DNA from: Pyrenochaeta sp. MPI-SDFR-AT-0127
Taxonomy: Eukaryota; Ascomycota; Dothideomycetes; Pleosporales; Cucurbitariaceae
Reading direction: 5' to 3'
NCBI GenBank assembly: GCA_020747015.1
Contig: JAGTJM010000018.1
Span: forward strand, 248,001-312,000
DNA length: 64,000 nucleotides
Below the pieces are notes generated by a model. It had not been told where the DNA came from and did not search any database. It was given only the letters and a program-made list of their open reading frames with translations. Every line of letters begins with the position of its first letter. The stretch's first letter is position 1. Below are positions 11,796-24,785 of the stretch, piece after piece. A program made the translations under genes and the position numbers.

Positions 11796-12841
11796 CTACT
11801 GCGGCTTCAACACACCCCTGTACCTCATCTTTCCGTCTCGCAGCGTCGCCATCGCATCCTCAATGCCATCTACGTTCAACGGGAATTCCATGATGATAGG
11901 CTTGATGCCATGCAGCGCAGAAAACGCAAGCATCTTTCGGTGTACAGTGCGTGCAGCAACAATAGAACCTTGGATCGTGATGCCCTTCTGGATGAAGGGC
12001 AAGTGTGGAATCTCAAAGTTGTTCATTGAGACGGTGAGAGGGAAGATTGTCGAGTTGGGTGCCATAACGGGCAGCATGATACTCCATTCTATTATCATGT
12101 TAGTGGGATAGCTGTGCAGTCGGGGGAGAGAAACATACCTGGGTTGACGCTTGTTGTGACTAGAAGAGCATCGAGCGGGCGGCCAATGTCCAGTTCCTTC
12201 TTGCCCTTCATGGAAACGAATTCCTTAGCACCCAGCTTCTTAGCCTCTTCTTTCTTGCTGTCTGATCCAGAGAACACAACAACATCGCAGCCCATCTTTG
12301 CCGCATACTGGATAGCCAAGTGGCCAAGACCGCCGACACCCATGACTCCAACGCGATCTGTAGGCTTGATGCCGTAGGTGTGCAGAGCATTGAAGACTGT
12401 GGCACCACCGCACATCAAAGGCGCAGCCTCTGCGTCAGTCAACTCATCAGGTAGCTTGAACAGGAAAGATTCCTTCCAAACAGCATGGGTTGCAAAGCTG
12501 CCCTGATCCAAGTTTGCCTCGCCGTACATCTCACGTTCAGGACAGTAAGTCTCACGGCCAGTCAGACATTGGTCGCATCGGCCACAGGAGTTATGTTCGT
12601 ATCCCCAACCAATCCGGTCACCCTTCTTCAAGTCCCTAACATTAGGACCAATTTGCTCGACGACACCAGCACCCTCGTGGCCCAGGGCTATGTCGGCGCC
12701 TTTGTAGTGCTCGTCGGTCCCGCAGAGCCCGGAAGCAGTGACCTTGACAAGGACTTGGTCATCTGTAAGATCAGGCCTCTTGGTTTCGGCCTTTACAATC
12801 TTGCCCTCTTTAGAGCCTTTGTAAACTGTGAAGCTGGGCAT
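11796..12841 (-). CDS. Zinc-dependent alcohol dehydrogenase (MDR superfamily)
   Basis: Two exons, 12841-12139 and 12088-11796, separated by a 50-bp GT-AG intron, give 331 aa. The start at MPSFTVYKG is chosen because the family begins there; the frame is open 30 codons further upstream but that part is unlike the family. Catalytic zinc ligands are C40, H55-E56 (GHEGAG) and C144. The structural-zinc cysteines are C86, C89, C92 and C100. The nucleotide-binding motif GVGGLGHLA lies at 168-176. These mark a medium-chain, zinc-containing alcohol dehydrogenase that reversibly oxidises alcohols with NAD(P). The overall pattern resembles the cinnamyl-alcohol/NADP-dependent (yeast Adh6-type) branch, and a basic/serine-rich stretch after the second beta strand (SGSDSKK) fits NADP. 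The true substrate is unknown. It is slightly shorter than the usual 350 aa. A TATA-like box lies about 145 bp upstream. Confidence 0.9.
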
Positions 12842-14513
12842 GGTGCTGATGGTGTACTTTGTTCGGCTGACGGCGGCTTGTCTAAATATGGAGTTTGGAT
12901 GGTTCGTAGTGTTGTAGATGTGGTATAACAAAGAGACTGAAGTTGAGGCTGAATTGAGTGAGGCAATGGAGCATGCGGCCGACTGTTATATACTCAAGAG
13001 TAGCGCCTGCCTATGTTGCCTTAAGTTCCTCATGCAGCGACCCCAGCTCTAAAATTTCCTACATGACGTCGCCTATTGATAATACATAGGGTTCGGATCT
13101 ATTCAGTCAGTATCGCCGTTTCTTACACATTCGGCGCATCGGCCGCCGCTAAGGAACGTGTCTGTGGAGTCGATCTGACAATTTTGCGCCGGCATCAAAT
13201 CACGCTGGATCCAGGGCATCGTGGGGTAGTATGGCAGACGCATTACGTTGCCATGCCCAAAGATTACTCAGCCAGGTGCTTTATGGGTGAACGAATTGTT
13301 TTACAGTATAGTGTTCCCACCTGCAGGCAACATGGGTGACGGCACCGAGGCACATCGAGAAGAGACCGGGGAATTTCGGCCAATCAGGGCGACGGATAGG
13401 GGAGCTAAGTATCGAGCGTCGTATTTGAGATGCTGGCCATTCACAATGATGCCAAATGAATAATGCAATAATAATCTAGTCGTTTGCAATGATGGCCGGA
13501 TTGCCGTTGCAACGTGCGGCACAGGAAAATCTCAATGACGTAGTGTCAAAAGATAACTAGTGTTCCCGAGATTCACCCATCTCGACCGAGATTGTTCGGT
13601 CCGTCTACTACTTTGATCTTGGTTCTCAGCGAAGATTTTTCTCTGGACACGGAAGCTAGCACAATTCATGCAATCCTCGACGGCTCTGCCCGAGCTGAGC
13701 AGATTCCTAGTAAGACTGCGGCTCAAAGTTCGCCCTATCTTCTCATATGTCAGCAGTCTAAGGGGTGTTATCGGGGATACAGAGAAACCAGGTTATCCTT
13801 ATATCCGAACAAGAATCAGTATCAGTATGGAGAATTATTGCGATAACCCTAACAACTACATCAAATGATTTCAAATTCTCAACCTCGCCACTGTTGCAAT
13901 CTTCTGGCCAGTTCCGTCGAAATGAAACATCCTGGTTAGATATTACCTTGCGAAAAGAAGAAGGGGAAGGATGTGAATGGTGACCGTAAGCTTACAGCTT
14001 GTAATCCCCATTCCCGGCCCCCAAAAACCAGCCCCTAGAATGGATCCTCAACTCTAATCTAAGCGCCATGCTCTACCCAAGTTGAAAAATGATACCGGAA
14101 TCTAACATAATGCATTGTTGAACGTATTTCCTGTGGTTCTCTGGACAGTGGAGGTCGTTAAATGCTCCCTCGCAACAAGCATGATTGCGATAATCTAGTG
14201 TACCTAAAGTGTACTATGAAAATTATACTCATAGGCTAAGTGAGTAAAGGCGAATGAACTCTGAAAAAGTAGGATCTGTTCAAATGCATATAATTCTAGG
14301 AGTGCAGAAGACGATTAGGCAGGAACGGGACTCGGTGAACTTTTGAGTTCCGACCCGACGGGATTCAACCAGACCCGTCACCAAAACAACATGCTTTTGC
14401 TCGATTTCCGTTGCATCTTTGTTTTTCTTTCGCACCTTCTCCGACGGGGTCTATGGGATTTGCTAGCCGATAGTTGGCCGTTGTCTCTCATTTGCTTGTC
14501 CGACTTCCGTACG
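12842..14513. other. Divergent intergenic region, dehydrogenase to Zn2Cys6 factor
   Basis: About 1.7 kb between the minus-strand dehydrogenase and the plus-strand transcription factor. Open frames are short and lack motifs. It presumably holds both promoters. Whether the transcription factor regulates the dehydrogenase cannot be judged from the sequence. Confidence 0.45.
12986..12992 (-). promoter_or_regulatory. TATA-like box upstream of the alcohol dehydrogenase
   Basis: On the minus strand this reads TATATAA, about 145 bases before the chosen ATG of the dehydrogenase. Position and orientation suit a core promoter. There is no other evidence. Confidence 0.35.
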
Positions 14514-16909
14514 ATGGCACTGAACGAAGTTCAGAAGCGGAAGGCTTGCAGCGCTTGTACTAGGGCGAAAGCGAAGTGCTCGCCATCTGGAGATCGAGTA
14601 GACCTATGTCAACGATGCGAGCGTTTGCACAAGGAATGTGTATATGAGGACTCTGCGAGAAAACGTGGACCGAGGACGCAATCGTAAGTCCAAATTCTCA
14701 TAACTCAAAATGACGAAAATGAACGGTGCAAGATATCAACTAGACAACGCAAAAGCTACTCCAGACGTGTTGGCAATAGAAAGATTTGTATGAAAGCAAA
14801 TGAGTGCTGCATGGACAATGTAGTGTTCTGTTAGAACCTAGACGGAGTCCTGATATTCTCCTGCTTATTGAGATCGATCGATGCATAAATCATTCCACCA
14901 CAGCCGTTATTCAGACTTTCATCTGTGATTTTACTGACTCTGACACCAGACGCATGAAACAGCTTGAGAAGCGTGTCAATAGTCTCATGGGGTTACTAAC
15001 AACCACTAACGACGCAACACCTCTCACGCCATCAATAGACAATGATTCTGATGCCCCCACAGTAGTGTGTTCCTACAATGCTCCAGAAACTGCCGCGAAA
15101 AGGACAAATTCCTACAACTCGTCTGGTTTGTGCATTACTCCAGAAGAGTCTCCGGAACAGTCACCATCCGATCCTTGCATCGCGTATGACCCAGTTGACG
15201 ATGGTCTCATTGACCAGGTTCAGGCAAATGCGTTGCTAGACGATTTCCGAACTTCACTTATCGAACAGTTTCCCTTTGTGGTTCTTGATGTTTCAGCCGA
15301 TGCAGATACACTACGTCAACAACAACCTTTTCTGTTTTTGTCGATCATGACAGCTACAACATATAAAACGCCCACCTTACAACATATCCTTGCAGAGAAG
15401 TTCAGAGACCAGGTCGCCGTACGCATTGTTGGGAGCTCTCACAAAGGCCTAGAGATCTTACAGGGCCTTCTTGTTCATGCTGCCTATTATCAATTCTTCT
15501 ATCGGCCGCGCAAGCAGCAACTCGCGGTGATGCTACAGCTATGCATCGCCATGGTTCAGGATCTTGGACAAGCTAAGAATACAAGAGAGCACCATAACAA
15601 GAGTCCGACCTCAAGCACTTCTCAAGCTGAAAAAAGAGCGCTACTTGGCGCCTACTACCTTGCGGCAGGGTAAGTTGTCACACTATTTGCTCATGTGGTT
15701 CTTATGTCTTCCTAGATTTGCACATGCTTGGCGTAAACGAACAACGATGCCATATACACGCTCTCTTGCCTGTCATTGTCAGTCACTAGCAGAGCATCCA
15801 GAGTACCCTTCAGACGCTTTAATAGCGCCCCTTGTTCGTTTGAGCGAATTGATGTGTCGTATCAGCGAGTTTTTCTCTTACGACGAGATCGCATACTCTG
15901 ACATCAGCGGAGAGTCCACGCTTGACTTATCAACCACAAACTTTCGCAGCGAGCTTCAACGTTTGCAAGAGTCGATACCGGTATCGGTAAATCAGAACAG
16001 TAGGTGTTTCAGTGACTCGGTGACTAGATTTGTCTTTGCTGACACGGAATTGTAGTTACTATTCGCCTCATTTGCGATCTCCTCGGCGTTTGGATACACG
16101 AATGCTCTTTGCACGCCTCGCTCTGGCAATCCCCACAGTCTATCGAGTCTACAGCAATAACGCCGACCCGAGCTCTCATGCTGCAACGGACACTCAGCGC
16201 TGCCCAATCCTATCTACGTACACTTATTGCGGCCCCATCATCATCGCTCCACCACTTTGCCTTTCCAGTGTGGGGAGGCTGGTTCTACTCTACCATTGTC
16301 ATTGTAAAATTAATCTTTCTCCACGATAACGTAGGTAGTGGCGCGCTAGGCATGGACAGCATACCTTGTGAGATCGGTGGCATGATCCCGCAGCAAGCAC
16401 AGGACAGACCAGCGCATGATGTCTATAAAATGACGGCGTCGCTCTCAGCCAATACAGCGCGAGACTCGGCAATGGCGGCACGAGAACGGGAAGTCATACC
16501 GCTCTTCCAATCATTCGTCGACAAAGTAATGGCAGCAGACCCAAGCGATAGCGAATGGTCCCAACAGCCCGGTGTAAACCTCATGGTGATGGTCGCCACA
16601 TTGCAACGAAGTCTACTAGCAGGGCTCAGAAAGCGAATCGAGAAGCAGTCTCTGAAATCAGCTCCAGCACCTGCGGCAGATGACTTTCCTGGTGTAGACG
16701 TGTATCCAGATGGAGCTGCGTCTGTTGCCACCATTACCGAACAACAGTATCAGCAACCACAGGTACAGGCCATGGACTATAGCGGACTAATGGACTTTGC
16801 CTATTTTGATCACTCAGCAACGCCGATGTGTTCACAGACGCAGCAACCACTAAGCGAGGACTGGATGTGGGACCTCGTCATGGAGGATGTCAACATATTC
16901 AATATGTAG
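14514..16909 (+). CDS. Zn2Cys6 fungal transcription factor
   Basis: Four exons, 14514-14683, 14950-15669, 15716-15999 and 16056-16909, give 675 aa in one frame. Introns are 266, 46 and 56 bp. The first is unusually long for this window and could hide a further splice choice. The ATG at 14514 opens directly into the binuclear zinc cluster: cysteines at 12, 15, 22, 32, 35 and 42 (C-x2-C-x6-C-x9-C-x2-C-x6-C). A basic linker (ARKRGPRTQS) follows, and across intron 1 a predicted short coiled coil (MKQLEKRVNSLMGLL). The middle region fits a fungal regulatory domain of low conservation. The C-terminus is acidic and aromatic (DWMWDLVMEDVNIFNM), like an activation region. It should act in the nucleus on a CGG-type site. 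The target pathway is unknown, and no biosynthetic cluster flanks it. Confidence 0.88.
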
Positions 16910-17603
16910 AGGTTGGGAGATGAGAATAAACAAAAGACAGAAAATACATTTGATGCTTAATCCACACTGAAATATTGTTCTTTACTTGTTATTAAGTGTA
17001 AACTCATCTGAATAGTGCCTATACCAAGTTGGAAGGCACTTGCCATTCGCACTTTCCATTTTCCTTACTACTATCACGGTGTCATCAGGCAACGTATGCA
17101 GTAAGTTGAAAGCCGCCAACTCTTTATTGAATCTAACTTTAGACAGTAAATACGCTCTGCTACTGTATGGTCTTATTAAAGACTGCTACACACCCATAAG
17201 GTTCGTAGATACATGGCACAAAGCTGGGATGAAATAGGTGTCGAATCACTATACTCAAACTTGCTTTGAGTGGACAAACACAAAACATATAGATCTATAT
17301 GCGACACAATTATGAAGGCATTTATCTCATTATCATGACTAAAAACAGGACCATGAACACAGATTAACAGCAGAGCAGCCATGGCCAAAAGTTCCAAAAA
17401 CGCCAATCGATCCGATATCACGCTCTTTGCAATTATGAATCTCGCCCTGGTTACGCATATGTCGAAACCAACGGCCTTGAGCGTAGATGACCCCTCCAGA
17501 TGCACAAATAATGCCGCGTTACTCCATACTTACTCCTCATCATGTCACAAATACCATATCAATGAAGGAACGGCAAAGGTTAAAGAAAGTGCGAGGTTCC
17601 TGC
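16910..17603. other. Convergent intergenic spacer
   Basis: About 0.7 kb of AT-leaning DNA between the Zn2Cys6 gene and the FHA gene, which converge. Only short open frames are present. I see no gene or structured repeat. Confidence 0.5.
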
Positions 17604-19426
17604 CTACGCTCCGAAAAAGGCGTCTGGAAGTGTAGAAAGTAGAGTGAAGGACACGGCAGCACCAAGTAGGGGATAAGCTGCCGTGTTGAACACCTTAGCC
17701 ATGATGGATCGCGGTTGCTTCTTGGGACGCTGGGCTACGATAGCAGCTGTTTCGGCCTCGACTGCAGCAACATCACGTGCTTCATTCAAGTCAGCGGGTG
17801 GTGCCACTACCGTTGGGGTTTGTTCCCCCTCCATCACTTCCGCCTTCCGCTTCATACCGTTGATAGAGGTTGGCGTCAGCGGTTGTTCTTCGACGATCTC
17901 TTCGATAGAGACCTTAGTACGTCGATTTGGCTGCGGCGGCGTTGACATTGTGATATCCGAAGCTGGCATTGGCGGGGGAGTCTGAAGGCGGTTTGCTGGT
18001 TGCAAGGTGGCCGGAGCAGCACCGAAATGGACACATGGGCCTCGCGTTTCTGGTGGAGGAGGTGGAGGCGGAGGACTGAATATTGATGGCCTGTCACCAA
18101 AGTTGGTACCAATGTAACTTGGGTGGGCTGGCATATCGTCCGAGTACCACGCCTGGTTGTCGTTCTGTTGGCCGAAGATAGGAAACCCTCCCTGGTTCCA
18201 TGGCGCAGGCCTAGGAGCGGTAGGTCGTGGGGGCAAGGGAGGAGCTATACTATCGGCAAAGGGCTGACCATCGAAATGCTGATTGAACATTCCAAGCGGC
18301 GGAAGGCCTGGAGGCTGATGAGTTGTTATGTCTTCAAGGTTGAAGAGATCTCGCGGCTGAAGAGTCGAAAGGCATATTGACGACTGCTGGGGAGAGACTA
18401 CGGGAAAAGTAGCAGAAGGGTTAACTTGATGGTTGATGGTCGGCCTGTAAGGAGGAAAAGCTGCAGGCTCTTCATCTTCAGAGTCTGGGATTTCTCGCTC
18501 AGAGTTGTAGTCCTGTTCGGAGCTGCCCACACTTGCAGCTTCACTTTCGATATCGTCATAGACATCGGGAACGTCGTCTTCCTCACTCTCACTGGAGTCG
18601 ATCAAATCTCCAGTCTCCTCGTCAGAGTAGTTGTCTTCCAGGACAGTGCTACGTACTGCAGGCTCTGGGTACTCTTCAAGAACAGCCTGGACTTCGGTGA
18701 TCGCAACGGGAGCAACTTCTTCCTCCTGTAGGACAATTTCCTCGATTATGGTGATTTCTGGATCATTGTTGATTGAGTGTTCAGATCCCGAGTCGGAGTC
18801 GTCGATTGTCAGTGGGTGGAGCTGGCTACCACGACGCTCGTCCACGTCAAGATCCTCATCCTCGCTTTCAGCGTCAGGGACAGCGAAGCCGAGAGAGAAG
18901 GGGCGAGACAGACGGGACTCGAATGTGTATTTGCGAGCAACGAAGTGTTCTGTTGGTGGGAGAGCGTCAGCTTCAAGCAGACTAGTTGAAGGAGTAGGGT
19001 CACACAAAGAGACGTACCTTCGTTTCGGTTCACATCTATGCCGAACTGCAGCAGATCACCTGGTGACAGTCGCTCTGGTGTGTTGGGTAGCAGTCTGCGG
19101 CCGTTGACCATAGTTCCGTGCATGGAGCCACTGTCACTGATATAGACCTGCGGGGTCCCACTGGTTGTGTTGGCGGAGAGAATGGCGTGCTCTCGGGAAA
19201 TGACGGGACTATCGATGTATGCGTTGTGAGGGGCAGGCATGAGTTCCCGTTTGGTGGCATTCTTGGAAGCACGGCCGATGGGGAAGGTCGAGTTTATGGG
19301 CAGGTCAAACTCCCGTGACTCGAACGGGTCGTGCCGCTTGACGTCCTTGAGGACGATGCGGAAGGCTAGGGGATCAGTACTTGCGTGAGACATGCCGTAT
19401 GGAGGTGAAGCCTCACTTTCTGTCAT
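17604..19426 (-). CDS. FHA-domain protein with acidic linker and C-terminal membrane tail
   Basis: Two exons, 19426-19018 and 18949-17604, with a 68-bp intron (gtacgt to caacag), give 584 aa. An FHA phosphothreonine-binding domain spans about residues 22-150: G51-R52, S78-R-E-H, and S101-M-H-G-T with N108-G109 are the conserved loop residues. A long acidic, Ser/Glu/Asp-rich segment follows, then a Pro-rich part with a polyproline run. Close to the end a basic patch (RPKKQPRS) precedes one hydrophobic helix and the stop, as in a tail-anchored protein. FHA plus a tail anchor recalls the Far9/Far10 (SLMAP) group, but I see no coiled coil of the kind those proteins carry, so the match is loose. 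The gene is divergent from the Pol III subunit gene with 577 bp between starts. Confidence 0.82.
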
Positions 19427-20003
19427 GATGTTTTGCTGGAGTCCGCTACCACAGTCAAAGTGGCGAAGGCAGCAGTGAGTAGAGCAGGCGTGGGAGTCCT
19501 GAGCGCGGTGAGACAGCACAGTTGCCAGCAAGCGGGGGCCAGGGCTTAGGCGGGGGGTGGGCGTCTTGATGGTGACGAGGTTCCAGGGACTTGACGTCCT
19601 TGCAGCAAATAAATACAGAGCGGACTGCCAGTGAGGAGGGAATCAGAAGGGAGACAGGCTGGAAAGGCAGCGAGAAATAGCTCGTGCCTCTATGGGCGGG
19701 GCAAAGAGGGTGCACGGCGTGGTGCTTTGGAGGTCGCAGCTGCCTTCCAGCGTGATCCGTGCGCCGTTGATTCACGGTACTATCAGCTTATCAGCCCGCA
19801 TTAGCGCTGCGTCGCCCGGCGTAGCGGCGGGAAGGTCCCCCACCCAAAATCTTCAGAGGCGCGACTGAGGAAAGTCGACTGACTGTGCTCCTCCTGCGCC
19901 TGCGAACATGACTCACGGCGCAACGACGATGAAAGAGTACCGCGAAGAACATCGGTAGCACGACACTCATAGCACTCCTCCAGATCAGCTTTCTCGCGCC
20001 ACA
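19427..20003. promoter_or_regulatory. Shared divergent promoter region, FHA gene and RPC1
   Basis: The 577 bp between the two ATGs must hold the 5' ends of both genes. No TATA box stands out, which is common for fungal housekeeping promoters. Short frames on both strands lack motifs. Confidence 0.4.
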
Positions 20004-23000
20004 ATGGAGGCACCGCGCACCTCGGCGAAGCAGCAGGTCGTGGACCACATTCCTGCGCGCATCAAGCACATTCAGTTCGGCATCTAGTACGAGAACACTG
20101 AGATACATGTGCCAGAGGACGTGTATTAACCTTGTACAGCTCCAACCAAGACATCGTCAACCAGGCCGTCCTTGAAGTCTCTGACCGCAATGTTTACGAC
20201 CTCGCCCCCGCCTCAGACAACACCCGCACGCTCACGTCCAATGGGCCTATGGACATTCTCATGGGCATCTCGAGTAAGAAGGGCGTATGTGGTACCTGTG
20301 GCGAGGGACTGGACAAGTGTAATGGCCACTTTGGCCACATCAAGCTTGCGCTGCCTGCTTTTCACGTGGGCTATCTCAAGCACATCATTGAGGTCTTGAA
20401 CTGCATATGCAAGGACTGCTCGCGGGTTCTACTAGATGAGGTGGAGCGGCGGAGATACCTACGCAGTATGCGCCGGCCAGACATGGATACACTGCGGAGA
20501 AGCGCCGTCTCCAAGAAGGTCGTAGAGGACTGCCGCAAGAAGAAAACGTGCCCGTACTGCAACGCTCTCCAGGGTACCGTACGCAAGGTTCCTGGCCATC
20601 CACTCAAGATTATCCACAATCGATACGATGCCTTCAATCGCTCTACTGCAAAGACGAAAAAGCCACCCGCGGGCAAGGTGGAATTCGACCAGTCATTCGA
20701 GACGGCAAAAGCTGCAAATCCGGAACTTGACAAGCACCTCAAAAAGGCTGTGGACGACATGCATCCGCTGAGGACACTCAATCTCTTTAAAAAGATATCC
20801 CCGGAAGACTGTGAATTGCTGGCCATGATACCGGAGGATGCGCGACCAGAAATGCTGATTTGGGAATACATGCCAGTGCCCCCCGTGGCACTCCGACCAT
20901 CAGTCATGCAAGAGGGTGGAGCAACCGAGGATGACGTGACCAACAAGATTGGAGATATTTGCCAAATCAGCAGCATCATTCGAGCTGGACTTGCTCGGGG
21001 CTTCCCTCTTCAGATCCTCATGGAACAATGGGACTTTTTGCAGCTGCAGATTGCAATGTACATCAACAGCGATGCACCTGGTCTCAAGCAACAGGGACTG
21101 CAAAAGACAATGCGCGGTTTCTCCCAGAGACTCAAGGGCAAGGGCGGACGCTTTCGTCAAAATTTGTCCGGCAAGCGTGTCGATTTCTCTGGTCGCACTG
21201 TCATCGGTCCAGATCCAAACCTCAGTATTGATGAGGTCGCGGTGCCGGAACGAATAGCAAAAACACTCACGTACCCTGAAAAGGCAACGAGGTACAACAT
21301 TGAAAAGCTAAGGAAGCTCATACGAAATGGAGCCAACAAATACCCTGGTGCCAACTTCATCTTAAAAGATGACGGTCCTGACAAAGATCGCGGCAAGATA
21401 TCACTGATTGCTCTTTCGCGACATGACACGCGTGGTGAACGGCTTCAAGCCCCCGCAAACAGGCTCAAAATTGGTGACATTGTCGAACGCCATATTGAAG
21501 ATGGCGACATTGTCCTCTTCAACCGGCAGCCGTCTCTACACAAGCTCAGTATTCTCAGCCATCGAGCAAAGATCCGTCCATGGCGAACATTCCGATTGAA
21601 CGAATGCGTATGCAATCCATACAATGCGGACTTTGACGGCGATGAAATGAACCTGCATGTTCCACAGACCGAAGAAGCGCGTACAGAAGCGACCGAGCTG
21701 ATGGGTGTCAAGTACAATTTGGCAACGCCGAAGAACGGAACGCCAATTATTGCTGCCATCCAAGATTTCATCACAGCGGCGTACCTTTTGAGTAACAAGA
21801 ACAACTTCTACGACCGAAGGACGTTTTGTCAGATCGTAAATTACATGTTCAACGGTGACGGCGCGTATGATCCTGACACGGGTAAGACTCTGCCAATTGA
21901 TATACCACCCCCAGTGGTGTGGAAGCCGCAGGCACTCTGGACTGGAAAGCAAGTCTTCAACCTTTTGATGAGACCCAACAAGGCGTCTAGGGTGCTTATC
22001 AACCTCGAAGCTGCCTGTAAGCAGTTCAAAAATACCCCCGGCCAGCATCCCGACTTGAACGAAAACGATGCTTACTTGGTAATCCGAAACTCCGAAGTCA
22101 TGTGTGGTGTCATGGACAAAGCTACAGTTGGTGATGGTAAAAAGGACTCAGTCTTTTATGTTATGATGCGAGATTATGGTCCCGACTATGCTGTGCAAGG
22201 CATGAACCGGTTGTCCAAACTCTCTGCGCGCTGGCTGACCAACAATGGTTTCTCACTTGGTATCAGCGACGTCACCCCTGGTGACAAGTTGAACCAGAAA
22301 AAGCAAGCTCTCGTACAAGAAGCATACGCGAAGTGCGATAAGTTGATCAAGGATTACCAGTTAGGGAAATTGCAACGAGATGCAGGTTGTGACGAGGAAC
22401 AGACGATGGAGAACAGAATTGGTGGCATCCTGTCTGGCGTTCGTCAAGCTGCCGGTGACATTTGTTTTGAAGAACTCAGCAGATGGAACTCTCCTTTACT
22501 CATGGCGAAGTGTGGCTCCAAAGGCTCGAACATCAACGTCTCCCAAATGGTGGCTTCAGTCGGACAGCAAATGATTGGCGGTGCACGTGTTGCAGACGGT
22601 TTCCACCACCGAACACTACCTCACTTCCCGAAAGCTGCACGTCAACCAGCATCAAAGGGTTTTGTCAGCAACAGTTTCTTTTCGGGCCTCACGCCGACCG
22701 AATTCATTTTTCACGCCATGAGTGGTCGTGAAGGTCTCGTCGATACGGCTGTCAAGACTGCAGAAACCGGTTACATGAGTAGACGGTTGATGAAGTCCCT
22801 GGAGGATCTTTCCGCACAGTATGATGACACCGTGCGGAACTCTTCTGGAACTGTCGTCCAGTTTCAGTATGGAGACGATAATCTGGACCCTGTCGATATG
22901 GAGGGCAAAGCTAAACCTGTGCACTTTGACCGCACATTCTCCCACGCCGTCACTTCTACCTGGGATAACAACGAGCTTACCCTTTCTCCTGAAGAAGTTC

Positions 23001-24544
23001 GCAAGCATACTGAAGCCAGACTGAACACTGAGCGGAATAAGTACCCACGATACAAGCTCGACGGGGTCACAAAACTTGATTATCACGACAATAGCGATGA
23101 GGGCATCGATCAGAGAGAATCAGTCCGAGAGTTCCTTGACACTGTACAGGATTACATCTTCAAGAAAGCCCAGAAGCTGGAGACTACCTTGATCTATCTC
23201 GGTGTTGCGAAGCCCAATGCTAAGAAGAGGCAAAATCTGACCCAGGATGAAGCGGAAAAATACAGCATCGCCGATGGTATTGCGAAAATATCGCAAAGCG
23301 CGCTTGATGCTTTCATCAATCTCTGCCTTACTAAGTATAATCGTTCGCGCGTACAACCTGGTCACGCTGTTGGGGCTATCGGCGCCCAGTCGATCGGTGA
23401 ACCAGGAACCCAGATGACGTTGAAGACTTTCCATTTCGCTGGTGTTGCGGGTATGTCCATCACCCAAGGTGTTCCTCGTATTAAGGAAATTATCAACGCC
23501 TCATCCACGATCTCTACTCCTGTCATTTCCTGTGAGCTCTCCAACAAGGTTTCCGAGTCTGCCGCACGAATTGTCAAAGCCCGTGTGGAAAAGACATATC
23601 TTCGTGACATCATATCCTACGTCGAAGATGTGTGGCACCCCAATGGCGCTTACATCGCCATGCGCATTGACTGGGATACGGTGAACAACCTCTTTGTTGA
23701 CGTACAGCCGCACGAAATTATCAGCGCCATCAACAAATACAAGCCTCTCAAATGGGGTAAGGCCGGTGCAAATGTGCGCATCTCGTCAAGTCTCATCCGT
23801 GTCGAAGTTCCTGATCCCAACTCCATGAAGAAGCGCCCCGTGAAGACAACGAAGAATCACAAGGAATTCTTCGAACGTGTGCAACAAGTCAAAGCACTCA
23901 TCCCCAACGTTGTTATCAAGGGTTACGCAGATTGCACGAGAGCCATCATCAAGAAAGAGAGCAGCCCAAATGCGCAGGGAGAATATGAATGTCAGCTTCT
24001 GGTTGAAGGATATGGTCTGAAAGACTGCATGACCACGCCCGGTATCGAACCGTATAAGACCAAGTCCAACCACGTAATGGAAGTCCGCACGGTGCTTGGT
24101 ATCGAAGCCGCACGCGCCACCATCGTTCGTGAGATTGGTGATGTCATGGGAAACATGGACATTGATCCTCGGCATATGCAGCTTCTCGCCGATGTGATGA
24201 CGTTCAAGGGAGATGTGTACGGTATCACTCGATTCGGTCTCCAGAAAACGCGAGATTCGGTATTGCAGCTGGCGTCCTTCGAGAAGACACCTGATCATCT
24301 GTTTGAGGCGGCTGCAAGAGGCAAGACAGGTATGTTCGCAATTTTGTTTCTATGGAGTGTGGCTATAGTGCATAAAAACTGACTGTAGACAGACACTATT
24401 GACGGTGTATCCGAATGTATCATCATGGGCCAGTCAATGAAGCTGGGCACAGGCGCACTGCAGGTAGTCAGGCCTCTGTATCTGAGCAGTGATGATGTGT
24501 GCCAGAAGCGGACGATGTTCGAGGAGGGCTGGGATGCATTATGA
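20004..24544 (+). CDS. RPO31: DNA-directed RNA polymerase III largest subunit (RPC1 / Rpo31)
   Basis: Three exons, 20004-20086, 20140-24329 and 24393-24544, with introns of 53 and 63 bp, give 1474 aa, close to the usual size. The short first exon encodes MEAPRTSAKQQVVDHIPARI and joins in frame to the conserved N-terminus. The zinc site CGTCGEGLDKCNGHFGH follows, then a second zinc pair (CKDC, CPYC). The bridge to the active centre includes GKRVDFSGRTVIGPDPNLS. The catalytic magnesium loop NADFDGDEMN lies at about residue 523, with its three aspartates intact. The trigger-loop region contains QMTLKTFHFAGVAGMS. The clamp head and C-terminus resemble the Pol III subunit, not Pol I or II, and there is no heptad-repeat tail. 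The enzyme transcribes tRNA, 5S rRNA and other small RNAs in the nucleus. The last exon is only 50 codons and would be missed without splicing. Confidence 0.96.
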
Positions 24545-24785
24545 GTACTTCTCGCTTCGAGGAAGGGAGAAGACCATGTGTAGCGGAAGGAATTCGGAGG
24601 TTTTGGAGCATTTCTGCATAGCCTGGCGTTGGAAAGTGTGAGTAGGATCTAAAATTCACTGCATAGCATTGATTCGTTAGTTGTGTATATATCAATTAAA
24701 AGCCACATTTCTAGAGTCCCTACCTGATCATCTTATATAGCGACAAAGATACGATGATTGTTGTTCTAGCTCTGTCATAGCAGAC

